The notes beneath the pieces are model-generated. The model did no database searches. It saw only the letters and a program-made list of their open reading frames with translations, and was not told the origin of the DNA. This document shows, one piece after another, positions 1 through 8,194 of a DNA stretch of 64,000 nt (the first letter of the stretch is position 1; every line of letters begins with the position of its first letter). Where the stretch lies: contig CP031585.1 of assembly GCA_003217735.2 (NCBI GenBank), positions 2,839,501 to 2,903,500 of the forward strand. Direction: 5' to 3'. The translations under genes were made by a program, and so were the position numbers. The DNA is from Marinibacterium anthonyi. GTDB lineage: Bacteria > Pseudomonadota > Alphaproteobacteria > Rhodobacterales > Rhodobacteraceae.

Positions 1-1
1 A

Positions 2-1726
2 GCTATGTACGGTGATCCCGCCCTCCCACCTGATTTTGTGTCCCTCCCCTATGCCAACCCCGACGCCCCCAAGGGCGGAACCGTGGTTTTCGGCAATACC
101 GGAGGTTTCGATTCCCTTAATCCCTTCATCGAGAAGGGCACCGTCCCCTGGCAGCACAGCTTCTGGTCCTACGAGTCCCTGATGGGCAGATCCTACGATG
201 AACCGTTTACCTTGTATGGGCTTCTGGCCGAATCGGTGACCACTCCGGATGACAGATCCTGGGTTGAATTCACCCTGCGCCCCGAAGCCAGATTCTCGGA
301 CGGCACGCCGGTGACCGTCGAGGACGTGATGTGGTCCTACGAGACGCTGGGCACCGAAGGGCACCAGCGCTACCGGTCGTTCTGGGCCCAGGTCGACAAG
401 ATGGAACAGACCGGCCCGCGCTCGATCCGCTTCACCTTCAAGTCCGACAACCGCGAACTGGCGCTGATCGCCGGGATGCGTCCGATCCTGCAAAAGGCCC
501 AATATGAGGGCCAGAACGGGAGCAAGGATTTCACCGCCTCGGGGCTGGACACCGTGCCGATCGGCACCGGCCCCTACGTGGTCACCGATTTCGAAGCCGG
601 CCGGTCCGTTACCTACACCCGCAACCCCGACTACTGGGGCAAGGACCTGCCGTTCCGGCGCGGCACCAACAACTTCGACACGATGCGGCTGGAATTCTTC
701 GGCGACGGCGTCGCGCTCTTCGAAGCGTTCAAGGCCGGCGACATCTCGGCCGTGCGCGAATTCAACGCCGAGGCCTGGTCGCGCGACTACGATTTCCCCG
801 CCGTCCAGCGCGGGGATGTCGTCCTGTCCGAGATCCCCGACCAGAAGCCCACCGGCATGACCGGGCTGGTGATGAACACCCGCAAGCCGTTCTTTTCCGA
901 CTGGCGGGTGCGCGATGCGATGATCCATGCCTTCAACTTCGAATTCATCAACGAGGCCATCACCGGCGGCGCGCAAAGCCGCATCCAGTCCTATTTCGCC
1001 AATTCCGATCTGGGCATGCAGGCCGGCCCCGCCACCGGCCGCGTCAAGGACTTCCTGGACGCCTATGGCGACGCCCTGCCCGACGGCGCGCTGGACGGCT
1101 ATGCCCTGCCGGTGTCCGACGGGACCGAACGGAACCGCAAGAACATCCGCGTCGCCATCAAGCAGCTGCAGGATGCCGGCTATACGGTCGAAGACGGCCA
1201 TCTGACCGGCCCCGACGGCCCGGTGACCTTCGACATCCTGTTGCAGCAATCCGACAAGGAAACCCGCACCGCCGTCGACATGTTCTTGCCCGCGCTGGAA
1301 CGGCTGGGCATCCCGGTGACCGTCACCGTGGTGGACAGCGCCCAGTATACTCAGCGGATGCTGGATTTCGACTTCGACATGACCTCGTTCCGGCGCGCCC
1401 TGTCGCTGTCGCCCGGCAATGAACAGAAACTGTACTGGGGCTCGGACGGGCGCGACACGCCGGGGTCGCGCAATGCCATGGGCGTGGCCAGCCCGGCGGT
1501 CGACGGGTTGATCGACACCATGCTCAGCGTGACCGAGTCCCAGGATTTCACCGCCGCCACCCGGGCCCTTGATCGTGTGCTGACTGCTGAAAGATTGGTC
1601 ATTCCGTTCTGGACTTACGATGTCGGTAGAATTGCACACGTCAGAAACATGCATTTCCCTGCGAAATTGCCCATTTACGGGGACGGACCGGAATTTATGC
1701 CGCAAATGTGGTGGTACGAACCCTAA
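2..1726 (+). CDS. Peptide ABC transporter substrate-binding protein, YejA-like (5' partial)
   Basis: Family 5 extracellular solute-binding protein, which captures oligopeptides in the periplasm for an ABC importer. The visible 573 residues begin inside the mature domain (YGDPALPPDF, then NPDAPKGG), so the signal peptide and about 25-30 residues lie upstream of the window; the ATG at base 5 is probably an internal methionine. Family hallmarks are the FDSLNPF segment, LRPEARFSDGTPVTVEDV near residue 95, and the YejA-type C-terminus ending MWWYEP. No permease or ATPase gene follows, so any partners lie upstream or elsewhere. Codon choice is mosaic: AGA arginine codons occur in the first ~300 and last ~150 bases and are absent from the GC3-rich middle. 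Substrate class is inferred from family only. Confidence 0.88.
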   Translation, partial: AMYGDPALPPDFVSLPYANPDAPKGGTVVFGNTGGFDSLNPFIEKGTVPWQHSFWSYESLMGRSYDEPFTLYGLLAESVTTPDDRSWVEFTLRPEARFSDGTPVTVEDVMWSYETLGTEGHQRYRSFWAQVDKMEQTGPRSIRFTFKSDNRELALIAGMRPILQKAQYEGQNGSKDFTASGLDTVPIGTGPYVVTDFEAGRSVTYTRNPDYWGKDLPFRRGTNNFDTMRLEFFGDGVALFEAFKAGDISAVREFNAEAWSRDYDFPAVQRGDVVLSEIPDQKPTGMTGLVMNTRKPFFSDWRVRDAMIHAFNFEFINEAITGGAQSRIQSYFANSDLGMQAGPATGRVKDFLDAYGDALPDGALDGYALPVSDGTERNRKNIRVAIKQLQDAGYTVEDGHLTGPDGPVTFDILLQQSDKETRTAVDMFLPALERLGIPVTVTVVDSAQYTQRMLDFDFDMTSFRRALSLSPGNEQKLYWGSDGRDTPGSRNAMGVASPAVDGLIDTMLSVTESQDFTAATRALDRVLTAERLVIPFWTYDVGRIAHVRNMHFPAKLPIYGDGPEFMPQMWWYEP

Positions 1727-1779
1727 GAGACGCGGGATCACGCTTGACGTGGCGAAAACCTCTTCGTAGGTCACCCAGC

Positions 1780-2616
1780 ATGAAAACTCCGGTCACCGAT
1801 CAGATGGCCGCATTGGCGCATGAACGTCGTCTTGACGTGTTCAGGCTTCTAATGCGGCGTTACCCCGATGCAGTCCCCGCGGGCGAGATCGCATCGGTTC
1901 TCGGGCTGCGCCCAAACACGGCTTCTGTCTATCTGTCCAGCCTGCGACAGGCCGGGCTTATCTCGCAGACACGACAGGGCACCTTCCAGCTGTACCAGGT
2001 CAAGCTGGATGCGGTTCAGAACATGTTCCGCAAGCTGCTGGGGGATTGCTGCCGCAACCGGCCCGACATCTGCCTGCCCGGCATGTCGGCCCAGCCCGAC
2101 CTGCGCCTGACCGATGACAGGCCGCTGAACGTGCTGTTCCTGTGCAGCCAGAACTCGGCCCGTTCGATCATGGCCGAGGCGCTGCTGCGGGGCTCGGGCG
2201 CACGCTACAACGCGCATTCCGCCGGCACTGCGCCCACCTCCGGTCCCAATCCGCTGGCGCTTGCGGTGCTGCGGCAGAACGACGTGTCGGTCGACGGGCT
2301 TGGCTGCAAGCCGGTGGGGCAATACCTGAACGGGGCCGCCCCCATGGATTTCGTCATCACGGTTTGTGACCGGGCGGCGAACGACGACGTGGCCAAGTGG
2401 CCCGGCCGGCCCATCCACGCCCACTGGGGCCTGCCCGATCCGCTGGAACAGCCGACCGAGGCGCTGCGCAAGGCCGCAATGGAAGACACCTTCCGCGCCC
2501 TGCGCGACAAGATCGACACGCTGGTGCGGATGCCGCTGGATGCGATCGATCCGGCCGAGCTTCAGCATCGCCTGGATGCAATCGGCCGCCAGGAGACCCT
2601 TGTCCCCGCGGATTAG
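1780..2616 (+). CDS. ArsR-type HTH fused to low-molecular-weight phosphatase/arsenate reductase
   Basis: The 278-residue protein carries an ArsR-like winged helix (about residues 5-85; the recognition helix region reads LRPNTASVYLSSLRQAG) followed by a LMW-phosphatase/ArsC domain (about 113-250). The catalytic P-loop is CSQNSARS with Cys122. A second conserved cysteine lies in ITVCDRAA, followed by HAHWGLPDP, as in thiol-linked ArsC enzymes, so arsenate reduction is more likely than tyrosine phosphatase activity. The cysteines between the domains (CCRNRPDIC) could bind As(III) or metal; this is inference. The start at 1780 is chosen because it opens directly on the HTH and clears the upstream stop; an in-frame start at 1708 would overlap the preceding gene. 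No arsenite efflux gene is adjacent. A strong terminator follows. Confidence 0.85.
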   Translation: MKTPVTDQMAALAHERRLDVFRLLMRRYPDAVPAGEIASVLGLRPNTASVYLSSLRQAGLISQTRQGTFQLYQVKLDAVQNMFRKLLGDCCRNRPDICLPGMSAQPDLRLTDDRPLNVLFLCSQNSARSIMAEALLRGSGARYNAHSAGTAPTSGPNPLALAVLRQNDVSVDGLGCKPVGQYLNGAAPMDFVITVCDRAANDDVAKWPGRPIHAHWGLPDPLEQPTEALRKAAMEDTFRALRDKIDTLVRMPLDAIDPAELQHRLDAIGRQETLVPAD

Positions 2617-2664
2617 CTCGGACGGCCGCCGGAACAGCGCTCCGGCCCAGACAAACGCCTTACG

Positions 2665-2700
2665 CAGCACCGGCAGGACCTCGCCGGTGCTGTTTCGTTT
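2665..2700 (+). terminator. Rho-independent terminator after the arsR-arsC fusion
   Basis: Ten-base perfect stem, CAGCACCGGC paired with GCCGGTGCTG around an 8-base loop, followed by TTTCGTTT. It sits 49 bases after the stop codon. Confidence 0.8.
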
Positions 2701-3169
2701 CCGGCCCCCGATCGTGCCGTACCGCAGCATGGAACGACGCTGTGAAGGGCCCCGCACCGGTGGGTGAGGCAGGTTGTCGCAGGCGCTTGACCCTTTGATC
2801 AAAAACGCCAAACCGCCGCCGATGCCCGTTCCGACGGAGTTGCAAAATAGATATTACGCTGATAGAAACTTATTCACCGCGGGTCCCGACCTCGACAAAT
2901 CAGGCACTTGCGCGGCGCGACACACGCTATCAGGGTGATTGTGACAACCTCAAGGCAGTCCTGTCGCCGATCTGTTCCGCGGGCCAAAAGCCGCCGAACC
3001 AACCGTGAAACATCGTTTCTGCACGTGCAATGTGACGGATGATGTAAATTTCTGCGCCGCAGAGCCCGTTCTGCCAAAAAAGACGACTCAGTGGGACTTT
3101 ACGGCTATGCACGGCATTGTTAACGTTTCGTTACGGGGGGACGGGAAAATTAGAAAAGGGATGCTGCTC
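2701..3169. other. Intergenic region without a convincing gene
   Basis: About 470 bases between the terminator and the next start. Reading frames here lack family features or a ribosome binding site. The stretch from about 2830 to 3160 is more AT-rich than its surroundings and probably carries the promoter of the small downstream gene. No tRNA-like or repeat structure was seen. Confidence 0.5.
3120..3134 (+). promoter_or_regulatory. CtrA-like half-site pair upstream of the small gene
   Basis: TTAA, seven bases, TTAC. This is one base short of the alphaproteobacterial CtrA box TTAA-N7-TTAA. It lies about 36 bases before the chosen start at 3170, a plausible promoter position. A one-mismatch match to so short a motif is weak evidence. 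Confidence 0.3.
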
Positions 3170-3412
3170 ATGTACTGGTCGGACCTGACTCAGAACTGGT
3201 CTCTTTGGTTTTCAAGGTTTAAGGCCCAGTTTCCGAACCTGGACGATGCGTCCATGCCGTTTCTGAAACTGGACAGGAATCGGTTCGAGGCCCACTTGGC
3301 CGAAACACACGACATGACCCTGAACGAAGCCCGCGAGGCCGTGAACGGGTTTCTCTACATCGAAACGCTGGCCCGCGCCCAGGGCCAGTCCAAAGCCAGC
3401 GTCGACGCCTGA
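3170..3412 (+). CDS. Small conserved hypothetical protein (80 aa)
   Basis: I do not recognise a named family. The protein starts MYWSDLTQNWSLWFSRF and continues with a DRNRFEAHLAETHDMTLNEA segment; it looks small, soluble and mostly helical, with a tryptophan-rich N-terminus. The start at 3170 is preferred because AAAAGGG ends 9 bases upstream, a good Shine-Dalgarno spacing; the ATG at 3161 would abut that motif. An open frame continues upstream to 3005 but shows no family features. The gene converges on the XRE-cupin regulator. Intact frame and good ribosome binding site support a real gene. Confidence 0.65.
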   Translation: MYWSDLTQNWSLWFSRFKAQFPNLDDASMPFLKLDRNRFEAHLAETHDMTLNEAREAVNGFLYIETLARAQGQSKASVDA

Positions 3413-3467
3413 CGCCAGCCAAAAGCGGGTGCGGGCCCAAATGGCCCCCCGCGCAGTCCTGACAACA

Positions 3468-4091
3468 TCACGTGAGCGACGTCACCCATAAAATGGTGGC
3501 GTCCTCATCGCTGACAGATACCACGTTGTGGCCCATGCTGGCGTCGTAATAGGCGCTGTCGCCGCGGCGCATTTCCACCGGGTTGTAGAATTCGGTGTAA
3601 AGCTTGACCACCCCGGTCAGGACATAGAGGAATTCCTCGCCGTCGTGCCGGACCCAGCCGTCGAATTCGTCCATCGACCGTGCGCGCACCCGCGCGCGGT
3701 AGGGCAGCATGCGCTTCTGGGTCAGCTGTTCGGCCAGCAGCTCGTGTTCATAGGTCGCCGTCGGGGTCTCGATCCCCTCGCCCGACCGGGTCAGCGCCAT
3801 GCGCCCGTTGACCTGGTCGCGTTCCGGCGGGGTGAACAGCTGCGGGACCGATATCTGCAAGCCCACGGCCAGCTTCTTGAGCGCGTCGTAGGTGGGCGAC
3901 ATCTGCCCGTTCTCTATCTTTGACAGGGTCGACCGCGCCAGCCCGGCCTGGTTGGCCGCCTGTTCCAGCGTCCAGTTGCGCGCCTTGCGCAATTCGCGCA
4001 CGCGCACGCCCAGGTCCAGCGGTTCGGCGCTGCCCTGTTCGCCCGTGCTGCGGGCGATGCGGATGATGGATTTCGGGTCGCTTTGCGTCAT
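3468..4091 (-). CDS. XRE-family regulator with C-terminal cupin domain
   Basis: A 207-residue one-component regulator. An HTH_3 DNA-binding domain (about residues 27-85; VRELRKARNWTLEQAANQAG followed by LARSTLSKIENGQMSP) is followed by a cupin_2 sensor domain (about 130-205; WVRHDGEEFLYVLTG). Such XRE-cupin proteins usually control nearby catabolic or transport genes and bind a small effector in the cupin. The gene is divergent from the acyl-CoA ligase at 4158 across only 66 bases, making that operon its most likely target (inference). The frame stays open far upstream, but ATG 4091 (MTQSDPKS) gives normal family length. Confidence 0.88.
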   Translation of the reverse strand: MTQSDPKSIIRIARSTGEQGSAEPLDLGVRVRELRKARNWTLEQAANQAGLARSTLSKIENGQMSPTYDALKKLAVGLQISVPQLFTPPERDQVNGRMALTRSGEGIETPTATYEHELLAEQLTQKRMLPYRARVRARSMDEFDGWVRHDGEEFLYVLTGVVKLYTEFYNPVEMRRGDSAYYDASMGHNVVSVSDEDATILWVTSLT

Positions 4092-4157
4092 GAATGTTTC
4101 ATTATGCCTGTCACGTGCCGCTTGCAACAATATGGGCGCCGGGCTAGCCCATCCTTC
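4092..4157. promoter_or_regulatory. Divergent control region of XRE-cupin gene and acyl-CoA ligase operon
   Basis: Sixty-six bases separate the two start codons, so the promoters must overlap. It includes ATGAATGTTTCATTAT, a short imperfect inverted repeat (ATGAA/TTCAT) that could be part of the operator. Position is the main argument. Confidence 0.4.
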
Positions 4158-5678
4158 ATGCTGTTGTCGATTTTCGATCAGGGCGCGCCCAGGCCCTGCC
4201 CCGCGCCATTCAACTTCACCGCCCATGTGCTGGGCCATGCCGCGACGCTTGGAGACAAGATCGCGCTCTCGGTGCTGGGCCGCGACGGGTCTGACGACTG
4301 GACCTATCGCGCCCTTGAATCCGCCGTGCGCGGCACCGGCACCGGGCTGCTGCGGGCCGGGCTGGCCCCTGGCGACATCGTGCTGATGCGGCTGGGCAAT
4401 TCGGTCGAATTCCCCATCGCCTACCTGGGCGCCATCGCCGCCGGGATCGTGCCGGTGCCGACCTCCTCGCAGCTGACATCGGACGAGGTCGCGCGCATGA
4501 TCGCCGATCTGCAGCCCGCCGCCATCCTGCGTGACCCGGACGTCGCCAGCGCACCGGGGTCGCGCGAAATCGGGCTGGACGACCTTACCGCCATGCGCAC
4601 CCTTCCGCCCTGCGACTATGCCATGGGCGATCCCGACCGGCTGGCCTATGTGATCTACACCTCCGGCACGTCGGGCACGCCGCGCGCGGTGGCCCATGCC
4701 CACCGCGCGATCTGGGCCCGGCGGATGATGACCGCCGGCTGGTATCAGATGACCGAAGCCGACCGCCTTCTGCATGCCGGCGCCTTCAACTGGACCTATA
4801 CGCTGGGCACCGGGCTGATGGATCCCTGGGCCAATGGCGCCACCGCGCTGATCCCGCGCCCCGGCACCGACATCACCGCCCTGCCCGATTGCCTGCGCGC
4901 CAGCCGCGCCACCATCTTCGCCGCCGCGCCGGGCGTCTATCGCAAGATCCTTGCCGATCACCCCCAGATCGACCTGCCCGATCTGCGCCACGCGCTGTCG
5001 GCCGGGGAAAAGCTGTCCGAACCGCTGCGCCAGGCCTGGGCCGGGGCCTCCGGCACCCAGGTCTACGAGGCCTACGGCATGTCGGAATGTTCGACTTTCA
5101 TCTCCTCAAGCCCCGCCGACCCGGCGCCGCCCGGCGCGCTGGGGACCCCGCAAAAGGGCCGCCGCATCGCCATCATCGGCCCCGACGGGCCGGTGCCCCT
5201 GGGCGATCCCGGCACCATCGCCATCCACCGCGACGACCCCGGCCTGATGCTGGGCTACCTGAACGCGCCCGAGGACACCGCCGCCCGCTTCCAGGGCGAC
5301 TGGTTCCTGACCGGCGACCAGGGCGCGATGGACGAAAACGGCCATATCTCCTACCTGGGGCGCAACGACGACATGATGAACGCCGGCGGCTACCGGGTGT
5401 CGCCGCTTGAGGTCGAAGCCGCGCTCAGCCATTTTCCCGGCCTCGCCCACGTCGCCGTCACCGAAGTCGAGGTCAAGGCCGACGCCCGCATCATCGTGGC
5501 CTTCTACACCGCGCCGGACCAGCTGGACGATGCCGCGCTCAAGGAATTTGCGGCCGGGCACCTGGCGCGCTACAAACAACCCCGCGCGTATGTCCGCCTT
5601 GACGCGCTGCCCACCGGCGCCAACGGCAAGGTCCTGCGCCGCGCCCTAAAGCCCCTTTTCCCGCCGGAGCCAGAATGA
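4158..5678 (+). CDS. AMP-dependent acyl-CoA synthetase/ligase (benzoate-CoA ligase-like)
   Basis: A 506-residue adenylate-forming enzyme that activates a carboxylic acid with ATP and CoA. Motifs in order: the P-loop TSGTSGTPRAVAHAHRA, the adenine-contacting YEAYGMSEC, the FLTGDQG aspartate motif, the hinge GRNDDMMNAGGYRVSP, and the catalytic-lysine end NGKVLRR. Overall layout resembles aryl/cycloalkyl-CoA ligases, but the substrate cannot be read from sequence. ATG 4158 (MLLSIFDQG) is chosen; an in-frame ATG at 4083 would run into the divergent regulator. The stop overlaps the next start (ATGA), so the downstream DsbA-like gene is translationally coupled. Likely controlled by the divergent XRE-cupin protein. 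Confidence 0.88.
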   Translation: MLLSIFDQGAPRPCPAPFNFTAHVLGHAATLGDKIALSVLGRDGSDDWTYRALESAVRGTGTGLLRAGLAPGDIVLMRLGNSVEFPIAYLGAIAAGIVPVPTSSQLTSDEVARMIADLQPAAILRDPDVASAPGSREIGLDDLTAMRTLPPCDYAMGDPDRLAYVIYTSGTSGTPRAVAHAHRAIWARRMMTAGWYQMTEADRLLHAGAFNWTYTLGTGLMDPWANGATALIPRPGTDITALPDCLRASRATIFAAAPGVYRKILADHPQIDLPDLRHALSAGEKLSEPLRQAWAGASGTQVYEAYGMSECSTFISSSPADPAPPGALGTPQKGRRIAIIGPDGPVPLGDPGTIAIHRDDPGLMLGYLNAPEDTAARFQGDWFLTGDQGAMDENGHISYLGRNDDMMNAGGYRVSPLEVEAALSHFPGLAHVAVTEVEVKADARIIVAFYTAPDQLDDAALKEFAAGHLARYKQPRAYVRLDALPTGANGKVLRRALKPLFPPEPE

Positions 5679-6346
5679 CCACCGAAACCACCGAAAAGCC
5701 CCTCCAGACCGTCAAGCTCGACATTCTGTCCGATCCGATCTGCCCCTGGTGCTATATCGGCAAGGCCAGGCTGGACAAGGCGCTGGCCCAGGTGCCCGAC
5801 CATCCGTTCGTGATCGAATGGCATCCGTTCCAGCTGAACCCCGACATGCCCGCCGGCGGCATGGACAGGCGCACCTACCTGGAAACCAAGTTCGGCGGCA
5901 AGGAGGGCGCGGTAAAGGCCTATGCCCCGATCGTCCAGCACGCCGCCGACGAAGGGCTGTCCATCAATTTCGACGCCATGCAGCGCACGCCCAACACGCT
6001 GGACGCCCATCGGCTGATCCACTGGGCCGGCATCGAACATGTGCAGACCCGGGCGGTCGACGCGCTGTTCCGGGCCTATTTCGTCGACGGCCGCGACATC
6101 GGCAGCCATGACGTGCTGGCCGATATCGCCGACAGCTGCGACATGGACGCGTCGGTCGTGCGCCGGCTGCTGGCTTCGGACGCCGACGTCGACACCATCC
6201 GCGCGCGCGACACCCATTCGCGCGAGATGGGGATCAGTTCGGTGCCGACCTTCATCGTCGCCAATGCCCACGCGGTGCCCGGCGCCCAGCCCACCGACCT
6301 GTGGGTCAAGGTCATCCACGAGATCATGACCAAGGACGCCCCGTGA
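5675..6346 (+). CDS. DsbA-family oxidoreductase, FrnE-like
   Basis: A 223-residue thioredoxin-fold protein. The redox motif CPWC (Cys23, Cys26) lies in DPICPWCYIGK, and a cis-proline motif SSVPTF lies near residue 190. The CPWC site and the long helical insert match the FrnE/2-hydroxychromene-2-carboxylate isomerase-like branch. No signal peptide is visible, so it is probably cytoplasmic and unlike periplasmic DsbA. The start overlaps the ligase stop by 4 bases, and its own stop overlaps the GTG start of the ion channel gene. Its co-expression with an acyl-CoA ligase hints at a role in the same pathway, but the reaction is unknown. Confidence 0.88.
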   Translation: MTTETTEKPLQTVKLDILSDPICPWCYIGKARLDKALAQVPDHPFVIEWHPFQLNPDMPAGGMDRRTYLETKFGGKEGAVKAYAPIVQHAADEGLSINFDAMQRTPNTLDAHRLIHWAGIEHVQTRAVDALFRAYFVDGRDIGSHDVLADIADSCDMDASVVRRLLASDADVDTIRARDTHSREMGISSVPTFIVANAHAVPGAQPTDLWVKVIHEIMTKDAP

Positions 6347-6732
6347 AACCGGTCAGCCTGATCACCCTCGGCATCCGCCTGTTCGCCATCGTGGCGATGG
6401 GCACGGTGTTCTTCCGTTTCGTCGAGAAATGGAGCTGGGTGGACAGCTATTTCTTTACCGTCGTCACCATATCGACAGTCGGCTACGGCGATCCGACCCC
6501 GGCCACCGACCTGGGCAAGATCGGCGCCACGATCCTGATCTTCCTGGGCCTCGGCGTCTTTGCCATGGCGATTCAGCAATTCGCAGCCGAACACCTGGCC
6601 GAACGCGACAGGCATCCCGGCGCGATCCAGCGCATGGTGATGCGGATGAACCGGCAGCACCATCATCGCCCCGAATACGGCGAACACCACGAACACCACC
6701 ACCCCGAACACGACGACCCCGACAGGCGCTAA
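6343..6732 (+). CDS. Two-TM potassium channel with histidine-rich tail
   Basis: A 129-residue ion channel protein. TM1 (about residues 5-27), a pore helix, the potassium selectivity filter TVGYGD (residues 45-50), and TM2 (about 60-80) make a minimal KcsA-type subunit expected to tetramerise. The cytoplasmic tail (residues 105-129) holds nine histidines interleaved with Glu/Asp, suggesting metal or pH sensing (inference). Start is GTG 6343, overlapping the previous stop (GTGA), which fits tight translational coupling. No RCK/TrkA-N regulatory domain is attached. Confidence 0.85.
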   Translation: MKPVSLITLGIRLFAIVAMGTVFFRFVEKWSWVDSYFFTVVTISTVGYGDPTPATDLGKIGATILIFLGLGVFAMAIQQFAAEHLAERDRHPGAIQRMVMRMNRQHHHRPEYGEHHEHHHPEHDDPDRR

Positions 6733-6880
6733 GCCACCGCCGGCCGCGCAAGCCGCGCCCGCTCGGTTCCGCATGGCGGAATGGCTGCTATGCATCAGGC
6801 GCATACCTGCATCCCTTCGCCCGCCTATGGCCGCAACGCCCCGGCTCTGTTAGCGCAGACCCACAAGTCCCGGAGCGCCC

Positions 6881-8104
6881 ATGTCCAATTCGTCCATGCC
6901 CATTCCCATCTCCCGCTTTGAACTGATCGCGCTTGTCGCATCGATGTTTGCCTGCGTGGCCCTGTCGATCGATTCCATGCTGCCCGCCCTGCCCGAAATG
7001 GCGCGGGCCCTGACACCGGACGATCCCAATGCCATCGGCATGGTCCTGACTGTCTTCGCCATGGGCCTCGGCACCGGAACCTTCGTGACGGGGCCGCTGT
7101 CGGACGCTCTTGGCCGACGCGCGGTGATCCTGGGCGGCGCTGCGCTGTTCATCCTGGCCGCCGGCCTGGCCTGGTTGGCGCCGACACTGCACTGGCTGCT
7201 GCTGGCGCGCTTCGTCCAGGGCATCGCCGCCGCCGCGCCCCGGGTCGTGTCGCTTGCCATTCTGCGCGACATCTTCTCGGGCCGCGCCATGGCGCAGGTG
7301 ATGTCCTTCGTGATGATGATCTTCATGGTCGTGCCCGCCCTGGCGCCGATGCTGGGCAGCTTCGTCATAACCGCCTTCGGCTGGCCCGCGGTCTTCCTGT
7401 CCTACATGGTCTTCATGGCGGTGATCGCGATCTGGGTCATCATCCGCCTGCCCGAAACCCTGCCGCAGGATCACCGCCGCCCGTTCCGCCTCCCCAAGCT
7501 CTGGAACGCCCTGCGCGAGATGATGGCCCACCCCGCGGTGCGGATCTCGATCCTCGTACAGGGGGTGGCGATGGCGGTCATGTTCTCGATGCTGACAACC
7601 GTGCAGCCCATCTATGACCAGGTCTTTCACAAGGCGGACAGCTTTCCCTACTGGTTCGGCTTCGTGGCCGTCGTCGCCGGCTCGTCCAGCCTGCTGAACG
7701 CGACGCTGGTGGTGAAGGTCGGCATGCGACGCATGGTGACCCTGGCCTTCCTGGGTCAGGTGGTGATTGCCGCGGTGGTCGCCGGCCTGTTCCTGACCCG
7801 GCAAAGCGAACACGCGCTGTTCGTGACCTTCGTGCTGTGGCAGATCAGCGTCTTCTTCATGGTCGGTCTGACCATGGGCAACCTCAACGCCATCGCGATG
7901 GAACCCATGGGCCACATCGCCGGCATGGCGGCCTCGATCATGGGCGGCGTGGCCACCGTGCTGGCCGCGCCCGTCGCCACGCTCGTCAGCCTCAGCTACG
8001 ACGGCACGCCGCGTCCGCTCGCCTTCGGCATCCTGCTGCTGGCCATGATCGGACTGGCGCTGATGCTTGTCATGACCCGCGTCGAGACCCGCCAGACGGC
8101 ATGA
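6881..8104 (+). CDS. MFS drug efflux transporter, Bcr/CflA family
   Basis: A 407-residue inner-membrane transporter with about 12 hydrophobic segments. The N-terminal SIDSMLPALPEMARAL and the cytoplasmic-loop motif GPLSDALGRRAVILGG are typical of the Bcr/CflA drug:proton antiporter group; GIAAAAPRVVSLAILRD in TM4-5 also fits. A spacing of 148 bases from the channel gene suggests a separate promoter. The start at 6881 follows GGAGC. Substrate unknown. Confidence 0.87.
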   Translation: MSNSSMPIPISRFELIALVASMFACVALSIDSMLPALPEMARALTPDDPNAIGMVLTVFAMGLGTGTFVTGPLSDALGRRAVILGGAALFILAAGLAWLAPTLHWLLLARFVQGIAAAAPRVVSLAILRDIFSGRAMAQVMSFVMMIFMVVPALAPMLGSFVITAFGWPAVFLSYMVFMAVIAIWVIIRLPETLPQDHRRPFRLPKLWNALREMMAHPAVRISILVQGVAMAVMFSMLTTVQPIYDQVFHKADSFPYWFGFVAVVAGSSSLLNATLVVKVGMRRMVTLAFLGQVVIAAVVAGLFLTRQSEHALFVTFVLWQISVFFMVGLTMGNLNAIAMEPMGHIAGMAASIMGGVATVLAAPVATLVSLSYDGTPRPLAFGILLLAMIGLALMLVMTRVETRQTA

Positions 8105-8194
8105 CCTGAGCCCCCCTTGCGTGCTATCATCCGCGGAAGAATTTCGCGCAGGTGACGCACGCGCGCACGCGGACCATCCGCAGGGGGGCAAGCG

